A stretch of DNA of 64,000 nucleotides, from contig NW_019775897.1 of NCBI RefSeq assembly GCF_001039355.2, positions 24,211 through 88,210 on the forward strand, written 5' to 3'. Of the stretch, positions 13,056 to 37,401 are shown in pieces. Every line of letters starts with the position of its first letter. Positions within the stretch are counted from its first letter, which is position 1. The DNA is from Lingula anatina. Its lineage: Eukaryota; Brachiopoda; Lingulata; Lingulida; Lingulidae. Made by a program: the position numbers and the translations under genes. The notes under the pieces were generated by a model. The model was not told the origin of the DNA, made no database searches, and was given only the letters and a program-made list of their open reading frames with translations.

Positions 13056-13113
<58 letters not shown>
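13021..13113. repeat. (AAT)n-(ATT)n back-to-back microsatellite
   Basis: A run of AAT units switches to ATT units at about 13057, which makes one long perfect palindrome able to form a hairpin or cruciform. Confidence 0.95.
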
Positions 13114-13115
<2 letters not shown>

Positions 13116-15153
13116 AGTCTAAAATCCATATAAAATGTTCAGTAGACTTAACATGGGTAAATGAACAGAATGGATGCATAAAGGCAATAAATGAACAGGT
13201 AGTTAAGATATTAAGAGATTAAAATATGGACAGTTCAGATTTTAAGATGTTAAAATGGATAGTACAATGTGAAAGATAACAGCATCATAACAAAAACGGG
13301 GAATCAATACGACGAACGACAAACAAAAAATTCTCATTACCACCAGGGCCTAAAACCCTCTAATATAGGTTAATTTATTAGATTCACACTGTAGCATTAA
13401 ATCACTGGTATGTGTATGTAAATGTGAAATACATCAACGGCTATACTCTGATTTCCTTCACTCATTTTATATCATTAATGAAAAGAGGTATACATTGGCT
13501 GCTAATGAACTCTGGAATCCCATGTCTTATACAGCTAACCCAAGGCGGGGGCGCATATCGCTTTTTGATGAAGCATCGACAATAGGCCTCCGGGAAAGCA
13601 CGTGTCTCTTGCTCCTGTTGCCGCGAGGCTGAAAACGAGAGCGTGATCCTGGCACAAACGTGTACGGTTCTTGTATCGTTTTCATCTCGCATTTAAGTCA
13701 GTCATGCAGATGTTGGCGTTCATAAATTATCCAACCTGGACGTGGGATATTTCCCACATATTATGAATATAATTATTCTAGGGATAATAATTCTCCTAGG
13801 AATATCACTACTCAATTTTCTGTGAAATGATAAACAATTAGTAAATTTTAAAAGGGACGGCAACTCTTCTTTTTGGTGTGGATAGTGCCGTAAGACGGAT
13901 TTTCCTGGGATAAACGACAACTTACCCATCATTCCTCGTGGTTTATGAATCCGTTCTGACATTCAAAGTTGGTCGACTGTGTTCGTTGTAAATGTGGTTT
14001 TTGTTACAATCTCTTAAGAGATTATTATGAAGGGAAGCCATCTGTGAAGGTCCAAGTGGTCCGATCGCATGCATGGATCCCATCATAAATGACGTGATGA
14101 CCCCAGTTAAATGTAAAATGAAATTTATTATAGTCCTATTTGTTGTTTAAAAGTATTTGCTGTAATAAATTGAATCTCAAATATAGAGTTGTAATCCCTT
14201 AATATTATTAATTTTTATATCCAAAATATTGCATATTTATGCGCACGGCCACAGTCTATAAATACAATCATGTAGGGCCTAATACCGGGGATGAGACCCG
14301 AGGAATCAATAAAGTTGGCGCGCTATTTTCTACGCGCTAGCTGCGATATAAATTATTCAAATTGGAATAATCTCGACCTGTTTGTAAATCTAGAGATCAT
14401 CTAAACAGAAACTCCAACCGTGTGAAAGGAGGCCGTCACAAATATCGGTGTTGCCATTTTGTACTATGATTTTTGTACTACTTCCAGCCACCAGGTAGCA
14501 GTTATTGGCACGATGACATAAATTTATAGTGCCCCCGTGATCATACAATGAAGTACGATCACATGACATTTAGTTGAAAACCACGATGGATTTCTTAAGG
14601 AATAGAAATTCGAAAATGTCAACTCACTCAAGATTTATATAATTAAGTGCAATACGCTTTTAATGAAGCCTGGTCGTCTTAGGGAAAAATGCATGTTTTA
14701 ATACCGAGGCCGTTCATAGCTCATGTATCTTTTTAAAAATAGTTTTCTACAACAATGATACAGAGAAAGAAATTCGCGTGACATCTGCATCTAAATAATA
14801 CATAAAAACGCACAATAATTTGGTACAAAAAAGAGCGACCAACCACAAATGCCTTTTATATCGCACAGATAAATGAATTAATTCAGTCGAGCGTTACTGA
14901 CAAATAGGGGAAATTACCCACAAGTTGGGTGCGTTGTCGTTTATCTATTTACCATCATTGTCTTCTTCTCGATGTCAGCTTACACATGAGGACATATATA
15001 AATCATGGGTCTGTTATGAAAACAACCGCGTTGTGTCAAAACCTCATCGCTATCTCCCTGTGGCGAATCCGATGTTTTACAAGTACTGGATAAGGAGCGT
15101 TGGGCGTGGTTCCCGAAATAACGATCTGTCTATCTATTTGCAGCCACTAGTTT

Positions 15154-15154
<1 letters not shown>

Positions 15155-15234
<80 letters not shown>
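15155..15234. repeat. (AT)n microsatellite
   Basis: About 39 uninterrupted AT units, which are self-complementary. Confidence 0.95.
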
Positions 15235-15238
<4 letters not shown>

Positions 15239-15708
15239 TGGATGCACATACACATAAATCGATAGTACACCGAATAAATGTCAAAGGTCCAGGAGCTTAC
15301 AGAAACCCGTGTGCGGTCGGATAAAGACTGGAATAGAGAAGCAGGTGGTTATATCTGCACAATATTTGTACCTGCGTGCGCGTGTGTCAGTGCATTTACA
15401 TTTAGCGTTGGCTGCCCTCCGTCCTCTTGTCGAGATCACATAGTGTGCAGGTGTGCAAGTGAAGTGCCCGGAACATTTTTACAGGTGCGTGTAATTTAGT
15501 CAGGGAAATGACCAGTATGAGGGACTACTAATTAGACCGTCCGCCATTGAAATTGCTACCCTCCACCACAGGTCAGGTGAGTGATGACGTCAATTATGGA
15601 CAGAAAAATAGCACATAATAAGCCAGAGACTTATATCAGTGAATATTAAAATGAAAAGTCATTGTTTGGGTCTAACGGAGGAAAAAAGAACTGGCTATAT
15701 TTTACAGT

Positions 15709-16842
15709 ATGATGCTGCGATGGAGGGCGTTAAAGCTTTTGAGCCGACCTTGTCTAGTTTGCATGTTCGTATTTCTTATGGCCGTAGTCGTATATTCGAC
15801 AGGAGTTATATTACTCATGAACGGAAATGTTCTGTTCTATAAAACATATTCTAAAATGATGACCAAGGTACTGCGACAGGATTCAAGCTTTGCAACTTCT
15901 CCAAGACATAATTGGATTAACAAGAATATAAGTTTGATTGAAAAGGTTAATTATATTCGAGAAACGCTATGGCCACGGCTTAACACCGTATTTATAGACG
16001 CAAGCGACGCTGTTTCCAATAAAGATACCCACATCTATGAGAAAAATGGAAGGCCGTTTATGTTCATGTATTGGAACGGATCGACACCACCGGCCTTTAC
16101 GGAGTTGTGTGTCCTGTCGGCTTTGTGCCATAACCATGAAGACTTTCAATTATATTTGTTAAACGCAACAGAGTTTCAGAAAAGCGTTCCCTACGTCCAC
16201 CCGGCTTTTAAGTCGCTCACCCCCGTTCATCAAGCCGATTATTACCGTGCCGCCATGCTAAACCAATATGGCGGCATATACATGGACGTTGACACCCTCA
16301 GTTTTGGCAGTATGAAAACCAAGTTAAACATGCTGTCGAATTACGATTTCATTTTCGGCGGGGATAATTACTGGTTCATATTCATCACTCCTCTAGGTCC
16401 GATCCGCGCCCATACTCTCCTGACTACAACTTGGATGCAGGAATTGTTTAAATTGTTCAACAGGCCTGAAAATCGTGCGTTTCTGGAAAAGGGACGCGAT
16501 GAATTTGCCTGGGACGCTTTGATGACACATAGTTTCAAACGCCTCCTCCACGAGTACATCGATCATAAGAATATATCTACGTTCAGGTTTAATATCTCCA
16601 AGTCTTGGGGACAATTTAGCGTGAACGACTTAATGTCTGAGCGTGACTTGATACCAAGGTATCAGGAAACGGACGCAATGACTTTAAACAATGCTCTATA
16701 CCCCAAAGAATACAAGAATCTGAACACCTCCCAAGTGCTCCAGAGCCAGAGGGGATTATCACAACTACTCCGGCTATCTTTGAATTCTTGCTGGAGAAAA
16801 CTGATATCCAAAGATAACGATGTTATTGCAACTCAATCTTAA
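15709..16842 (+). CDS. DXD-type glycosyltransferase (GT32 / alpha-1,4-glycosyltransferase-like), tandem copy 1
   Basis: A single coding exon of 377 aa ends in TAA. It looks like a Golgi type II membrane glycosyltransferase: short cytoplasmic tail, one hydrophobic anchor at about residues 15-37, a stem, then a catalytic domain with NQYGGIYMDVDTLSF, in which Asp193-Val-Asp195 is the metal/nucleotide-sugar DXD motif. MYWNGS (120-125) and the GGIY-DVDT stretch match the sugar-binding 'Gly_transf_sug' families that include A4GALT-like enzymes. Donor and acceptor sugars cannot be told. The start at the ATG-ATG pair fits the paralogue at 20681. The ATG lies one base after tttacag, so a 5' UTR intron probably ends here. 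An AATAAA lies at 17033-17038. Coding sequence and 3' flank are duplicated in the downstream copy. Confidence 0.88.
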   Translation: MMLRWRALKLLSRPCLVCMFVFLMAVVVYSTGVILLMNGNVLFYKTYSKMMTKVLRQDSSFATSPRHNWINKNISLIEKVNYIRETLWPRLNTVFIDASDAVSNKDTHIYEKNGRPFMFMYWNGSTPPAFTELCVLSALCHNHEDFQLYLLNATEFQKSVPYVHPAFKSLTPVHQADYYRAAMLNQYGGIYMDVDTLSFGSMKTKLNMLSNYDFIFGGDNYWFIFITPLGPIRAHTLLTTTWMQELFKLFNRPENRAFLEKGRDEFAWDALMTHSFKRLLHEYIDHKNISTFRFNISKSWGQFSVNDLMSERDLIPRYQETDAMTLNNALYPKEYKNLNTSQVLQSQRGLSQLLRLSLNSCWRKLISKDNDVIATQS

Positions 16843-17658
16843 TGGCAAATTTTGTCCTTGCCACCAAGGTAAACTTTAACAGTTTTTTTGTAAATATATG
16901 GATGCGAACGTACAATCCGAAAATAGCACTATTCCATAAAGATACTAAAATGAAAAGATTTCACGAAAATCATCATCATGCATATTTTTATATAATTGCT
17001 CTGCTGATGTATTGTACATATTTGTATTTCATAATAAAACATCATAACCAAAACCGCGCAAATGTAGCAATGAATAAAAATTACAAACAGGCTCGAAATA
17101 CGGACACCGTTGTCTACTTTTAGGTTTGATAGCGTATTAATATTATTTTCCAGATTCGTGGTCAAATTATTTACTTGTAAAACGCTATGAGGAAACCAGC
17201 ACTGACGACAATAACCAGTTTCAATCATTTCATGTTTACTCTTTGCTTGCTCAGGTACATTGTGACGAACTGTGGGGAATCTCACTCTTTTTAAAATTAA
17301 AATATCAAACCTAGGTAAAGGATTCTTGAAATTAACTCAGTACTTCAGATTATTCAACAAGCCTTCTTTACCCTTTTAGACTTTACACAACGAATTATAA
17401 GGCATTACGGACTACAAACAAAGACGTTACGTGCAGTTTCAGAAATTGCTGGTAATTTCTAAATGCCCCCGCCATATTCCTCCCTTTCCCAAACACAGAC
17501 AAAGGGAATATTTATATGACATTTTTACTTGCTGCGTGGCAGTTGATATCTAAATAATTTACCGAAATTGCTGATAGATTTAAAATGTTCCCGACAACCA
17601 GATGTCAAAACAATCGGAGTCCATATCTAGGTAGTGGCAGTACGGGATGCAAATTATA

Positions 17659-17770
17659 CTGGCATCAGAAACAACACTCCAACAATAAAGTTGCTATAGC
17701 CGAGCACCTGTTTTGGGATGCAGAATTATTGGCCACTGTCGCTAAAATACCATCATCATCCGCACACACA
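17659..17770 (+). repeat. Duplicated 3' flank of glycosyltransferase copy 1
   Basis: From ctggcatcagaaaca onward this segment aligns with about 22055-22166 behind copy 2, at a similar distance from the respective stop codon. It shows that the duplication was segmental and not a retrocopy of the coding sequence. Confidence 0.7.
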
Positions 17771-19241
17771 TTATACAGCGTTTGCTGAAATAATTGTAAA
17801 TAACTGGGCAATCAGCGCAATAATATACCTAACAGATTGCACACATCAAATACTGGTAGATTTGCAAAAGATCAATTTAGTGCTTGGCTTTGCTCTGCGT
17901 GAACATTATCGCAGTCAGATCGTGACAAAATCTGGATCTTTTTCTACTCCCGTTTCACTGCTTGTTCCCTACCTGCACTTAGATTCCACGTTTTGTACCA
18001 TGTTTTTTTAAATTAAATACATGTAAATAAATACATATTAATTACAAGTTATTTCTATATGAATCGTGATTCATGCGCAGCGCTTCATACACTTCATATA
18101 TCTACCTAGGGGTGTCTGTGGCTACAACGTATAAATAATTACTGTAAATATTAAGGTTCATTTCACATATTAGAAAGCATCCTCCGCCTGCGTAATCAAT
18201 TGCTTTATCTTAGTTACGTATACAATAGTTAAAGATTGATGCTCCCGGTAGTGTACGATCAATGCCGTGAGCAGTGACTCGGCGTTAAGATTCAAACATT
18301 GCACCTAGTTTATGATTATAAAATACTGGATAGGTATGTGATAGGTATAGGATAACAATGGATTTTATACGTGTAATTTTGTTGCTATTTATCTCTTTGT
18401 AAAATGTCTTTTTATTTTTTGTGTTATTACTATTACTATTCATCTCTGTATTCTTTCACCAGCTCAGAAAGTATGAATAAAGCATATATATATATATAAT
18501 CCTGCGAATTTCAGAAGAAATTATCGACACCAGTTATGCACACACCGTAGTATATTTTAGAGATTTAATCGCACCCCACCACCAGTTCCATTTTCAAAAT
18601 ACATATATATTATTACACATTTAAAAATAAGCAAACGCTTGACATAGCTGCATTTGGTACAATTTAGAAAGCGTCACTTAAAATTATTCTAATTGAACCT
18701 GAGAAGCAATTTTCAATTACCACAGACCTTAAAACCCACCTCTCCTTGCCTTGGGGCGAAACCCAAAAAGACAATAACAAATCTTTCGTCATAAAAAATA
18801 GGTTCAAATGCTGAGGGACAGCAACGAAATCTGGTCAAACATTACTCTGTTGTCGTGAAGGAATTTGTTTTTGTAATAATTGGTTTCTATTCCACATAAC
18901 TGTGTAATCAAAATTTATTTCCATTACCTTACATTGGCATTGCTAGTTTTAAAAAATGCAAAGGAATTTAGTCGCAACGAGGAAAAGGCACATTTAATGT
19001 GTTCATAATATCAGTCAGACGCATGCCCATGCCGAGTTCAAGACCAATGCCAGAGTATCTCACCCAGGACGAAGATTTTGGAGCACGTGTACACTTCTTG
19101 ACGTAGTTTAGGGCCCGTTCCTAATGAAACCAGCATTCGACGAAGATGGATCCCACTCTTCGTAGAAAAATACTCAACCAAGTGCAGAACATCGTCCCAG
19201 CCCCTTCTTAGGACAAACCGTGGAGCGTGGTTCACTTCTGA

Positions 19242-19752
19242 GTAGGGGAGACCGGGGCTAGTTGGACCCCGGGGTAAGTTGCCCCCCCCCCCCCCCAATC
19301 AATTTATGACAAAGTAACTATGGGGTAAAAGAATTGATCACATTATTTTGTAAAGTGACCGTATCCAATAGTGATAGGAAAGCGTAGGCAGTGAGTCCAA
19401 ACGAAATAATTTAGCATCTTAATATAACTTTATTAAAGAGACTTGATGAGGGGCCACCTTACCCCGGGGTCCAACTTGACCAATATTGTATACGTAAACT
19501 AGTTACGATCCTTTTCTTCTTCCTTTTATTTTCTTTCTTTCTGTACCTACATGTAATTAGTTCCGGTAACTTTTGTGCTCCATAGTGAAATATTTGAAGT
19601 TATATATTTATTAATTCTGTTGTATATACGTATCCATTTGTTTTATTTATTTACTTATTTAATTTTGTGGAGAGCATTTAATGCTTCCAGCGCCTTGCCT
19701 CCATTTCTTTCGAATAAACGTTGTTAAAAAAAAAAGCCCCGACCTCCCCTAC
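19242..19752. repeat. Inverted-repeat element with nested GTTGGACCCCGGGGTAAG arms
   Basis: Outer ends gtaggggagaccggggct (19242-19259) and agccccgacctcccctac (19735-19752) are inverted copies with two mismatches. Inside, agttggaccccggggtaag (19260-19278) has an inverted partner cttaccccggggtccaact at 19458-19476. The right part ends with AATAAA followed by an A-run just inside the outer repeat, which looks like a retroposed 3' tail. No clear target-site duplication is seen. It could be a foldback element or a composite of two elements. Confidence 0.55.
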
Positions 19753-20680
19753 GACGGAACACCTCGAGGTGCAGATGACAACATGCATTAATTAACCTCA
19801 CTGTGCTAAGTGCAGGTCTGAGAAGCTGCTTCACTTTGCGTTATCCCCAAAGAGTGAAACAATAATATTCTGATGACTCTATGTTTTAAATAACGTACGT
19901 CAAAGTAATGAGAAGATCGCGCCATTTACAGCAGAACAGCCAATCATTTTTGACGCAAGATTTTAGCTAGTTAGTTAAGTAAAAACTTATTAACGCACAT
20001 GTACACGTAAGTTCACAAAAATAAAACGTTAAAAACACATCACCTTATCCATATATGCAATCCCGTACAAATCTCTCGTAGCTGTCACCACGTTGCCAGT
20101 GGAAACCAGTCAATAGAAGATAACCTCATTGGAATTGTACATATAAAGATAGCCACCATAAGACGAACGTCGGCATATATTTATTGTGTTAATGCATCAA
20201 TTTCAAGTTGCCCTCAGTTATACCGTAAAATATTAAACTCAATTATACTACGTTCCACATAAATCTTCATACAAAAATGCATATGCAGATATGTAAGCAC
20301 CAGCAGTACATGAACTTATATTGAGAGAAAGCTTAACCACAATTTAAGAAAAAAGTATCATCAACCATTATCAATACATATCAGTCTTGGTTATGGAAAC
20401 AACCATAAATAATAAAAGAAGGAAATAACATAAATCACAAATTCAGCTTCCAGTAAAAGAAGGCAGACTTATTCTACAGGTGAAATAAATACCCTGGCTC
20501 TGCTGATACCTTCTATAAGTACGCCAGACCACTCTATTATCATAAATGAAATATGTATATATTATAGAATTAATAAAACATTTCTATTATTATGGATATG
20601 GCCTTAGTGTCATATGGTTTGTAAGCTATCAATCATACGGTGCACAATATCCTGTGTCAATTACAAACACTGTTCACAGT

Positions 20681-21820
20681 ATGGGGCTACAGTGCTCAAA
20701 CCTCCAGGGTCAACAATGTCTGGTTTGCACGTTCATATTTCTTATCGCCGTGGTCGTATATTCGACGATAGTGTTAATGATGGATGGAAATATCTTGATC
20801 TATAAAACAACGTATTCTAAAATCGGGGTCAAGGTACCAGATGAGCCGGTACAACCACGACAGGAGTCAAGCTTTGGAACTTCTCAAAGATTCCACGGAA
20901 TAAAAAAGAATATAAGTTTGATTGAAAAGGTCAATTATATTCGAGAAACGCTATGGCCACGGCTTAACACCGTTTATATAAACGCAAGCGACGTTTTTTT
21001 TAATAATGATACACACGTTTATGAGAAGGATGGGAAGCCGTTCATGTTCATGTATTGGAACGGGTCTTCAATGCCCGCTTACACTGAGCTGTGTGTCTTG
21101 TCGACTTTGTGCCATAACTATGAAGACTTTCAATTATATATGTTAGACGCAACAGAGTTTCCGAAAAGCGTTCCCTACGTCCACACGGCTTTTAAGTCGC
21201 TCACCCCCAATCATCAATCCGATTATTGCCGTGCCGCCATGCTGAATCAATATGGCGGCATTTACATGGACGTTGACACCCTCAGCTTTAACAGTATGAA
21301 AACCAAGTTGAACATGCTGTCGAATTACGATTTTATTTTCGGCGGGGATGATTACTGGTTTATTTTCATCACTCCTCTAGGTCCTATTCGCGCCCATACT
21401 CACCTTACTACAACTTGGATTCAGGAACTGTTTGAGCTGTTTAACAGGCCTAAAAATCGGGTGTTTCTGGAAAAGGGACGCGACGAACTTTCCTGGGACG
21501 CTTTGATGACCCATAGTTTCAAACGCCTCCTGCACGAGTACATCGATCACAAGGTCATATCTACATTCAGGTTTAATATCGCCAAGACTTGGGGTCAGTT
21601 TAGTGTGGACGACTTAATGTCTCAACGCGACTTGGTGCCAAGGTATCAGGAAACGGACGCTTTGACTTTAAACAATGCTCTATACCCCAAAGAATACAAG
21701 AATTTGAACACCTCAACAGTGCTCCAGAGCCAGAGGGGATTATCACAACTACTCCGGCTATCTTTGAATTCTTGCTGGACAAAACTGATATCCAAAGATA
21801 TCGATGTTATTCCAACTTAA
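20681..21820 (+). CDS. DXD-type glycosyltransferase, tandem copy 2
   Basis: 379 aa if started at 20681, in one coding exon. It is roughly 85% identical by eye to copy 1 from the NISLIEKVNYIRETLWPR region to the end. It keeps the membrane anchor (LVCTFIFLIAVVVYS), YWNGS and GGIYMDVDTLSF with its DXD, all expected for a Golgi type II transferase. The frame is open back to 20546, but I chose 20681 because it matches the start of copy 1 and because both ATGs sit one base after an acceptor-like cacag/tacag. The extra upstream residues are therefore probably intron. Differences are scattered and mostly conservative with no frameshift, so both copies are probably functional. The N-terminal tail before the anchor is the most diverged part. 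Confidence 0.87.
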   Translation: MGLQCSNLQGQQCLVCTFIFLIAVVVYSTIVLMMDGNILIYKTTYSKIGVKVPDEPVQPRQESSFGTSQRFHGIKKNISLIEKVNYIRETLWPRLNTVYINASDVFFNNDTHVYEKDGKPFMFMYWNGSSMPAYTELCVLSTLCHNYEDFQLYMLDATEFPKSVPYVHTAFKSLTPNHQSDYCRAAMLNQYGGIYMDVDTLSFNSMKTKLNMLSNYDFIFGGDDYWFIFITPLGPIRAHTHLTTTWIQELFELFNRPKNRVFLEKGRDELSWDALMTHSFKRLLHEYIDHKVISTFRFNIAKTWGQFSVDDLMSQRDLVPRYQETDALTLNNALYPKEYKNLNTSTVLQSQRGLSQLLRLSLNSCWTKLISKDIDVIPT

Positions 21821-23458
21821 TATTAGGTATCATGGATTTTGTCCCATAGATTAACATTTATGGTTGTATTATAAATGTATGGATGCGTCCTACAAGACAC
21901 ATTTCCATTAGGAAAAAGATCCGTCGGTATGCAAACCATGATAAAAAAGGTTTCACAAAAGATAAAGTCGTCATATTCTTTTTAATGTATGTTACTTGTT
22001 GTATTGTTGACATATCATTGTTTTAAACCCCAGAAGGAGTTCCTAAGTATTAATCTGGCATCAGAAACAATTACACTCAAACGATAAAGCTGACAAAGCC
22101 GAGGAACTGTTTCACGATGCAGAAATCATTGGTCACTGGCGCTAAGATACCAGCACCAGCAGGCTAAAAGGGCTGTTTATAGCTCTGTAATCATCGTAAT
22201 TTCACTACAGATTGCAATCAGTAAGTACGAGTCTCACCTACACCCTCTGTATCACCCTCTCTACCTATACAACCAGCATTTATATTCTGAACTTCATCAA
22301 ATTAGGGTGACTCGCCAATATGGCCAATACTACTACCGGTATTTTCCATACAAACATCACTTGGAAGTGAATTCTTTTGCATGGATACATACAGTATTTA
22401 ACCAAGATATTGTCATTATACAGTATAATCTTACTGATTACCTTTCTCTGCGTTTTATGGTATTTGCATGTGCACTGGTGCATGTGGTAAAAAGGTATTC
22501 TACGGACTTTCCTTGATGAGTGTATATTACATCGAGAAAATAGCACGAATCACCGCTAGTCCCTACACTTGGATTTGATGTATTGTACCATTTAAGTGAG
22601 ATATCTCAGAGCTAAATATCAATGAGTTACATGTACAGTATATTAATGAGTAGTGATCCTTATACATGTACGTTTGCATGCCAAAACCGATGGCAGATAT
22701 GATTCTTATTTACGATCAACAAAACTTTTTTTGGCGGAAAAGAGACACAAATCAAATAAAAGATAGATATTATATTTAGAAAAAAATAAACTTTTTCCAG
22801 ACGAGTTGAAAAAATAAACCAACCCAACAAAATTTTCACATTGTTAATCCGAGACAGAAAAAGAATTCGAACAAACACCAAAACTATCATATCGATAATA
22901 CATTATTTAATCTGCACATAAGAAAGGAAAGGCATAACCGCGATACACACATATAAAAAGAAACAGCTTTGGTAGTATGAACATATCAAGCATGGCCACG
23001 CCTCTGCAGTACTGATTGTGCGAGAATATTGCCGGATGACATCACTGACTACTAGCCGTGACGTCATTGGAGTTGGCCCCAGGTTTTATCCAGGTTCCAT
23101 GAAGCACATATATTTATATATGTCATGGTATATAAGTCCTCTCTTGAAATGCCTGACATACTATTGTGACCATAACAATTAACGCACTGTTCTATATCCT
23201 GAAAGTATTATTTTGCCATGAAGTAAATATCTAATCATTATAATGCAATTCAAGTTGAATTGCTGATGACTTCACTGTATTAGCGGGGTACATTTTATGT
23301 TGTGTGAACCTTCCCAAAATTACGTTGTGCAGGACGAAGATAATACAATGTACAATGAAGAAGAAGTCATTCATTTCTACTTTCAGTAATGCTTAGCTGA
23401 AAACCTCGGCGCTGCCACTAGGCCATGGGCGTGATCTGTGCATTGACGCATGCGCAGA
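21821..23458. other. Convergent intergenic region between glycosyltransferase copy 2 and the polydom-like gene
   Basis: The 3' flanks of a plus-strand and a minus-strand gene meet here. About 21821-22170 is the duplicated flank shared with copy 1. The remainder is AT-rich with no coding signal. Open frames of 60-90 codons lack motifs and splice support. Confidence 0.5.
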
Positions 23459-35599
<12,141 letters not shown>

Positions 35600-36936
35600 C
35601 TTGCTATATCTATGGGTTCTTCTTACTTCTCTTCGTTTTTAGTTGTCAGCGATTCTTCAGTTAGTTATATTTAAGTTGGTCGCATGTTATATCTCCGCTT
35701 TTCTGACGTCTGGATTCTTCCATGTTAGCCTCTACCGGGGAGGAATAGGTCGTACAGAGTTGTACAAAAATTCGCACACCAATCCAATACAGAGAAGCCG
35801 GATACGGATTTCATCCTTGAGTGCGCGGAAAACTTCGGCCATTTCCGTACCTCTACCTAAACCAGGGCTCCATAACTCGAAAGCATCGCGTATTGCGAAT
35901 AGCGATATAACATAGAGGCTACAATGTATTATATGGGGCGAGTATGGGCGAGTTTTGGAATCGAGACGCTTGCGCTCGGTGGTAATGCGCGATACTTTCG
36001 AGTTACGGGGCCCAGCGCTATTCTGCCACTTCGTGTGAAACCGGATATACGGAATCACCCGACGTTGACTTGGCACATTGATGCTATGCATGGCAGTGTT
36101 TAAGGTGGACGGCTACAGTAATCGTTTCCATTTGACTGATATTATAAGCGTCTCATCGTCAACTTGTCTGCACGGTTAAAAGGTGCAATAAAATACGTAT
36201 ACGTTTTGTTTTGATGTCATGTACATGTAGTATTAGAGATGGAACTTAACAGTTGATTTAATTGCTGAGGTGATCAGAAGTGAATTGAAATAATCTAGAT
36301 AAAGCCAAATAAACAACATAACACGAGTTACCATACGGGGTGGTGGTGGTGTGTGTGTGTGGGGGGGGGGGGTGCTTTGAGTGTACATTTTATATTTTAG
36401 CAATACACATGTTATGAAATGTTTATTGTAAACAGTGGCCCTGCAGTGATTATACAGAATGCATTCAGTTTAATTTGTCGACTCCCGACCACTATATATG
36501 ACAAAAAGACAGTGCGTGATAAAGTCAATAAACAGTAAAATATGCGATGTGCCCTTTAACGCTACTATTTTTATTGTGAAGTGTCCTTTATGATGTTAAT
36601 CGTCGTTACCCAAACCCATAGACTCATATTCCGAAAATAGCCTCTTTATTCATCTTCTTCAGGTGAGGACCGTTCCTGTGGTTTCTTGATTGTTTATCAA
36701 TTCGCTATCGCCACAATTTCTGATTGGTTGAAGCAGCTTTTGAATTAAAATTCGAACGTTAACGTGAACTTAAATAGTTTAAGCAGCTCAAACGTCACTG
36801 AAAATGGATTAAGTAAGGTCGAGCAAACGAGCAATAGTGGGTTAAAGACATAAAGGTGTGCGTATTTGTACTCGTGCTATTTAAACTATTTCATGAACTG
36901 GTCGAGTTAGATGGGAATATTTCTTAAAAAACAAGT

Positions 36937-36975
<39 letters not shown>

Positions 36976-37401
36976 CATGCTAACCCGCTGCAGGACACGA
37001 ATATAACCGTTTTCACGAACCCGGATTTTAGTAAACAGAGGAAATACACGTGATATTACTTGACTAAGGTTCAATTTACTTTTTTCCATTTAAAAAGCCC
37101 ACAGCTGTAATTGCGATTTCAGACCATGCACAGGCCAGGATATATGTCAATAAATGTAAATAAACGTCAATAAATTGAAGTAATGGCGTCCGCCTGTGAT
37201 GCCACCGGTGCAATTTGTGTGAAAGTTAAATGTTTATTTTATTTGTTCATTTATTTATCAATATTTCGAGAGTTCAGGCAAGATATGGTTTTCAAGTAAC
37301 AGGGCCGATAAACTCCATAGTTTGGCTTTGTAGGGCAGAATAATGCAACGAATACCAGTTTATCTATTAAGTATATTGCATTCTCCTTTGCTGGGAACAA
37401 G

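Larger units (their letters stand above)
12298..15708. other. Divergent intergenic region between aquaporin and the first glycosyltransferase
   Basis: This carries the upstream region of the minus-strand aquaporin and of the plus-strand glycosyltransferase, so promoters of both are expected here. Visible content is an AAT/ATT microsatellite, an AT microsatellite and unremarkable AT-rich DNA. At least one 5' UTR exon of the glycosyltransferase probably lies here, because an acceptor sits directly before its ATG. I could not identify that exon. Confidence 0.5.
16843..20680. other. Spacer between the two glycosyltransferase copies
   Basis: The first about 950 bases are partly alignable with the DNA after copy 2, so they belong to the duplicated unit. 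The rest is AT-rich, with a short (AT)n at about 18484-18500 and an inverted-repeat element at 19242-19752. A minus-strand open frame over 19038-19298 shows no recognisable motif. No further gene is supported. An upstream UTR exon of copy 2 may lie here. Confidence 0.5.

Noticed and set aside
19038-19298. Open frame of 86 codons on the minus strand (SEVNHAPRFVLRRGWDD...)
   Set aside because: Part of it runs through the terminal repeat of the 19242 element and a poly-C tract. It has no recognisable domain, no flanking exon and no splice support.
20546-20680. N-terminal extension of glycosyltransferase copy 2
   Set aside because: Absent from the paralogue, AT-rich, and directly followed by an acceptor-like cacag before the ATG at 20681.
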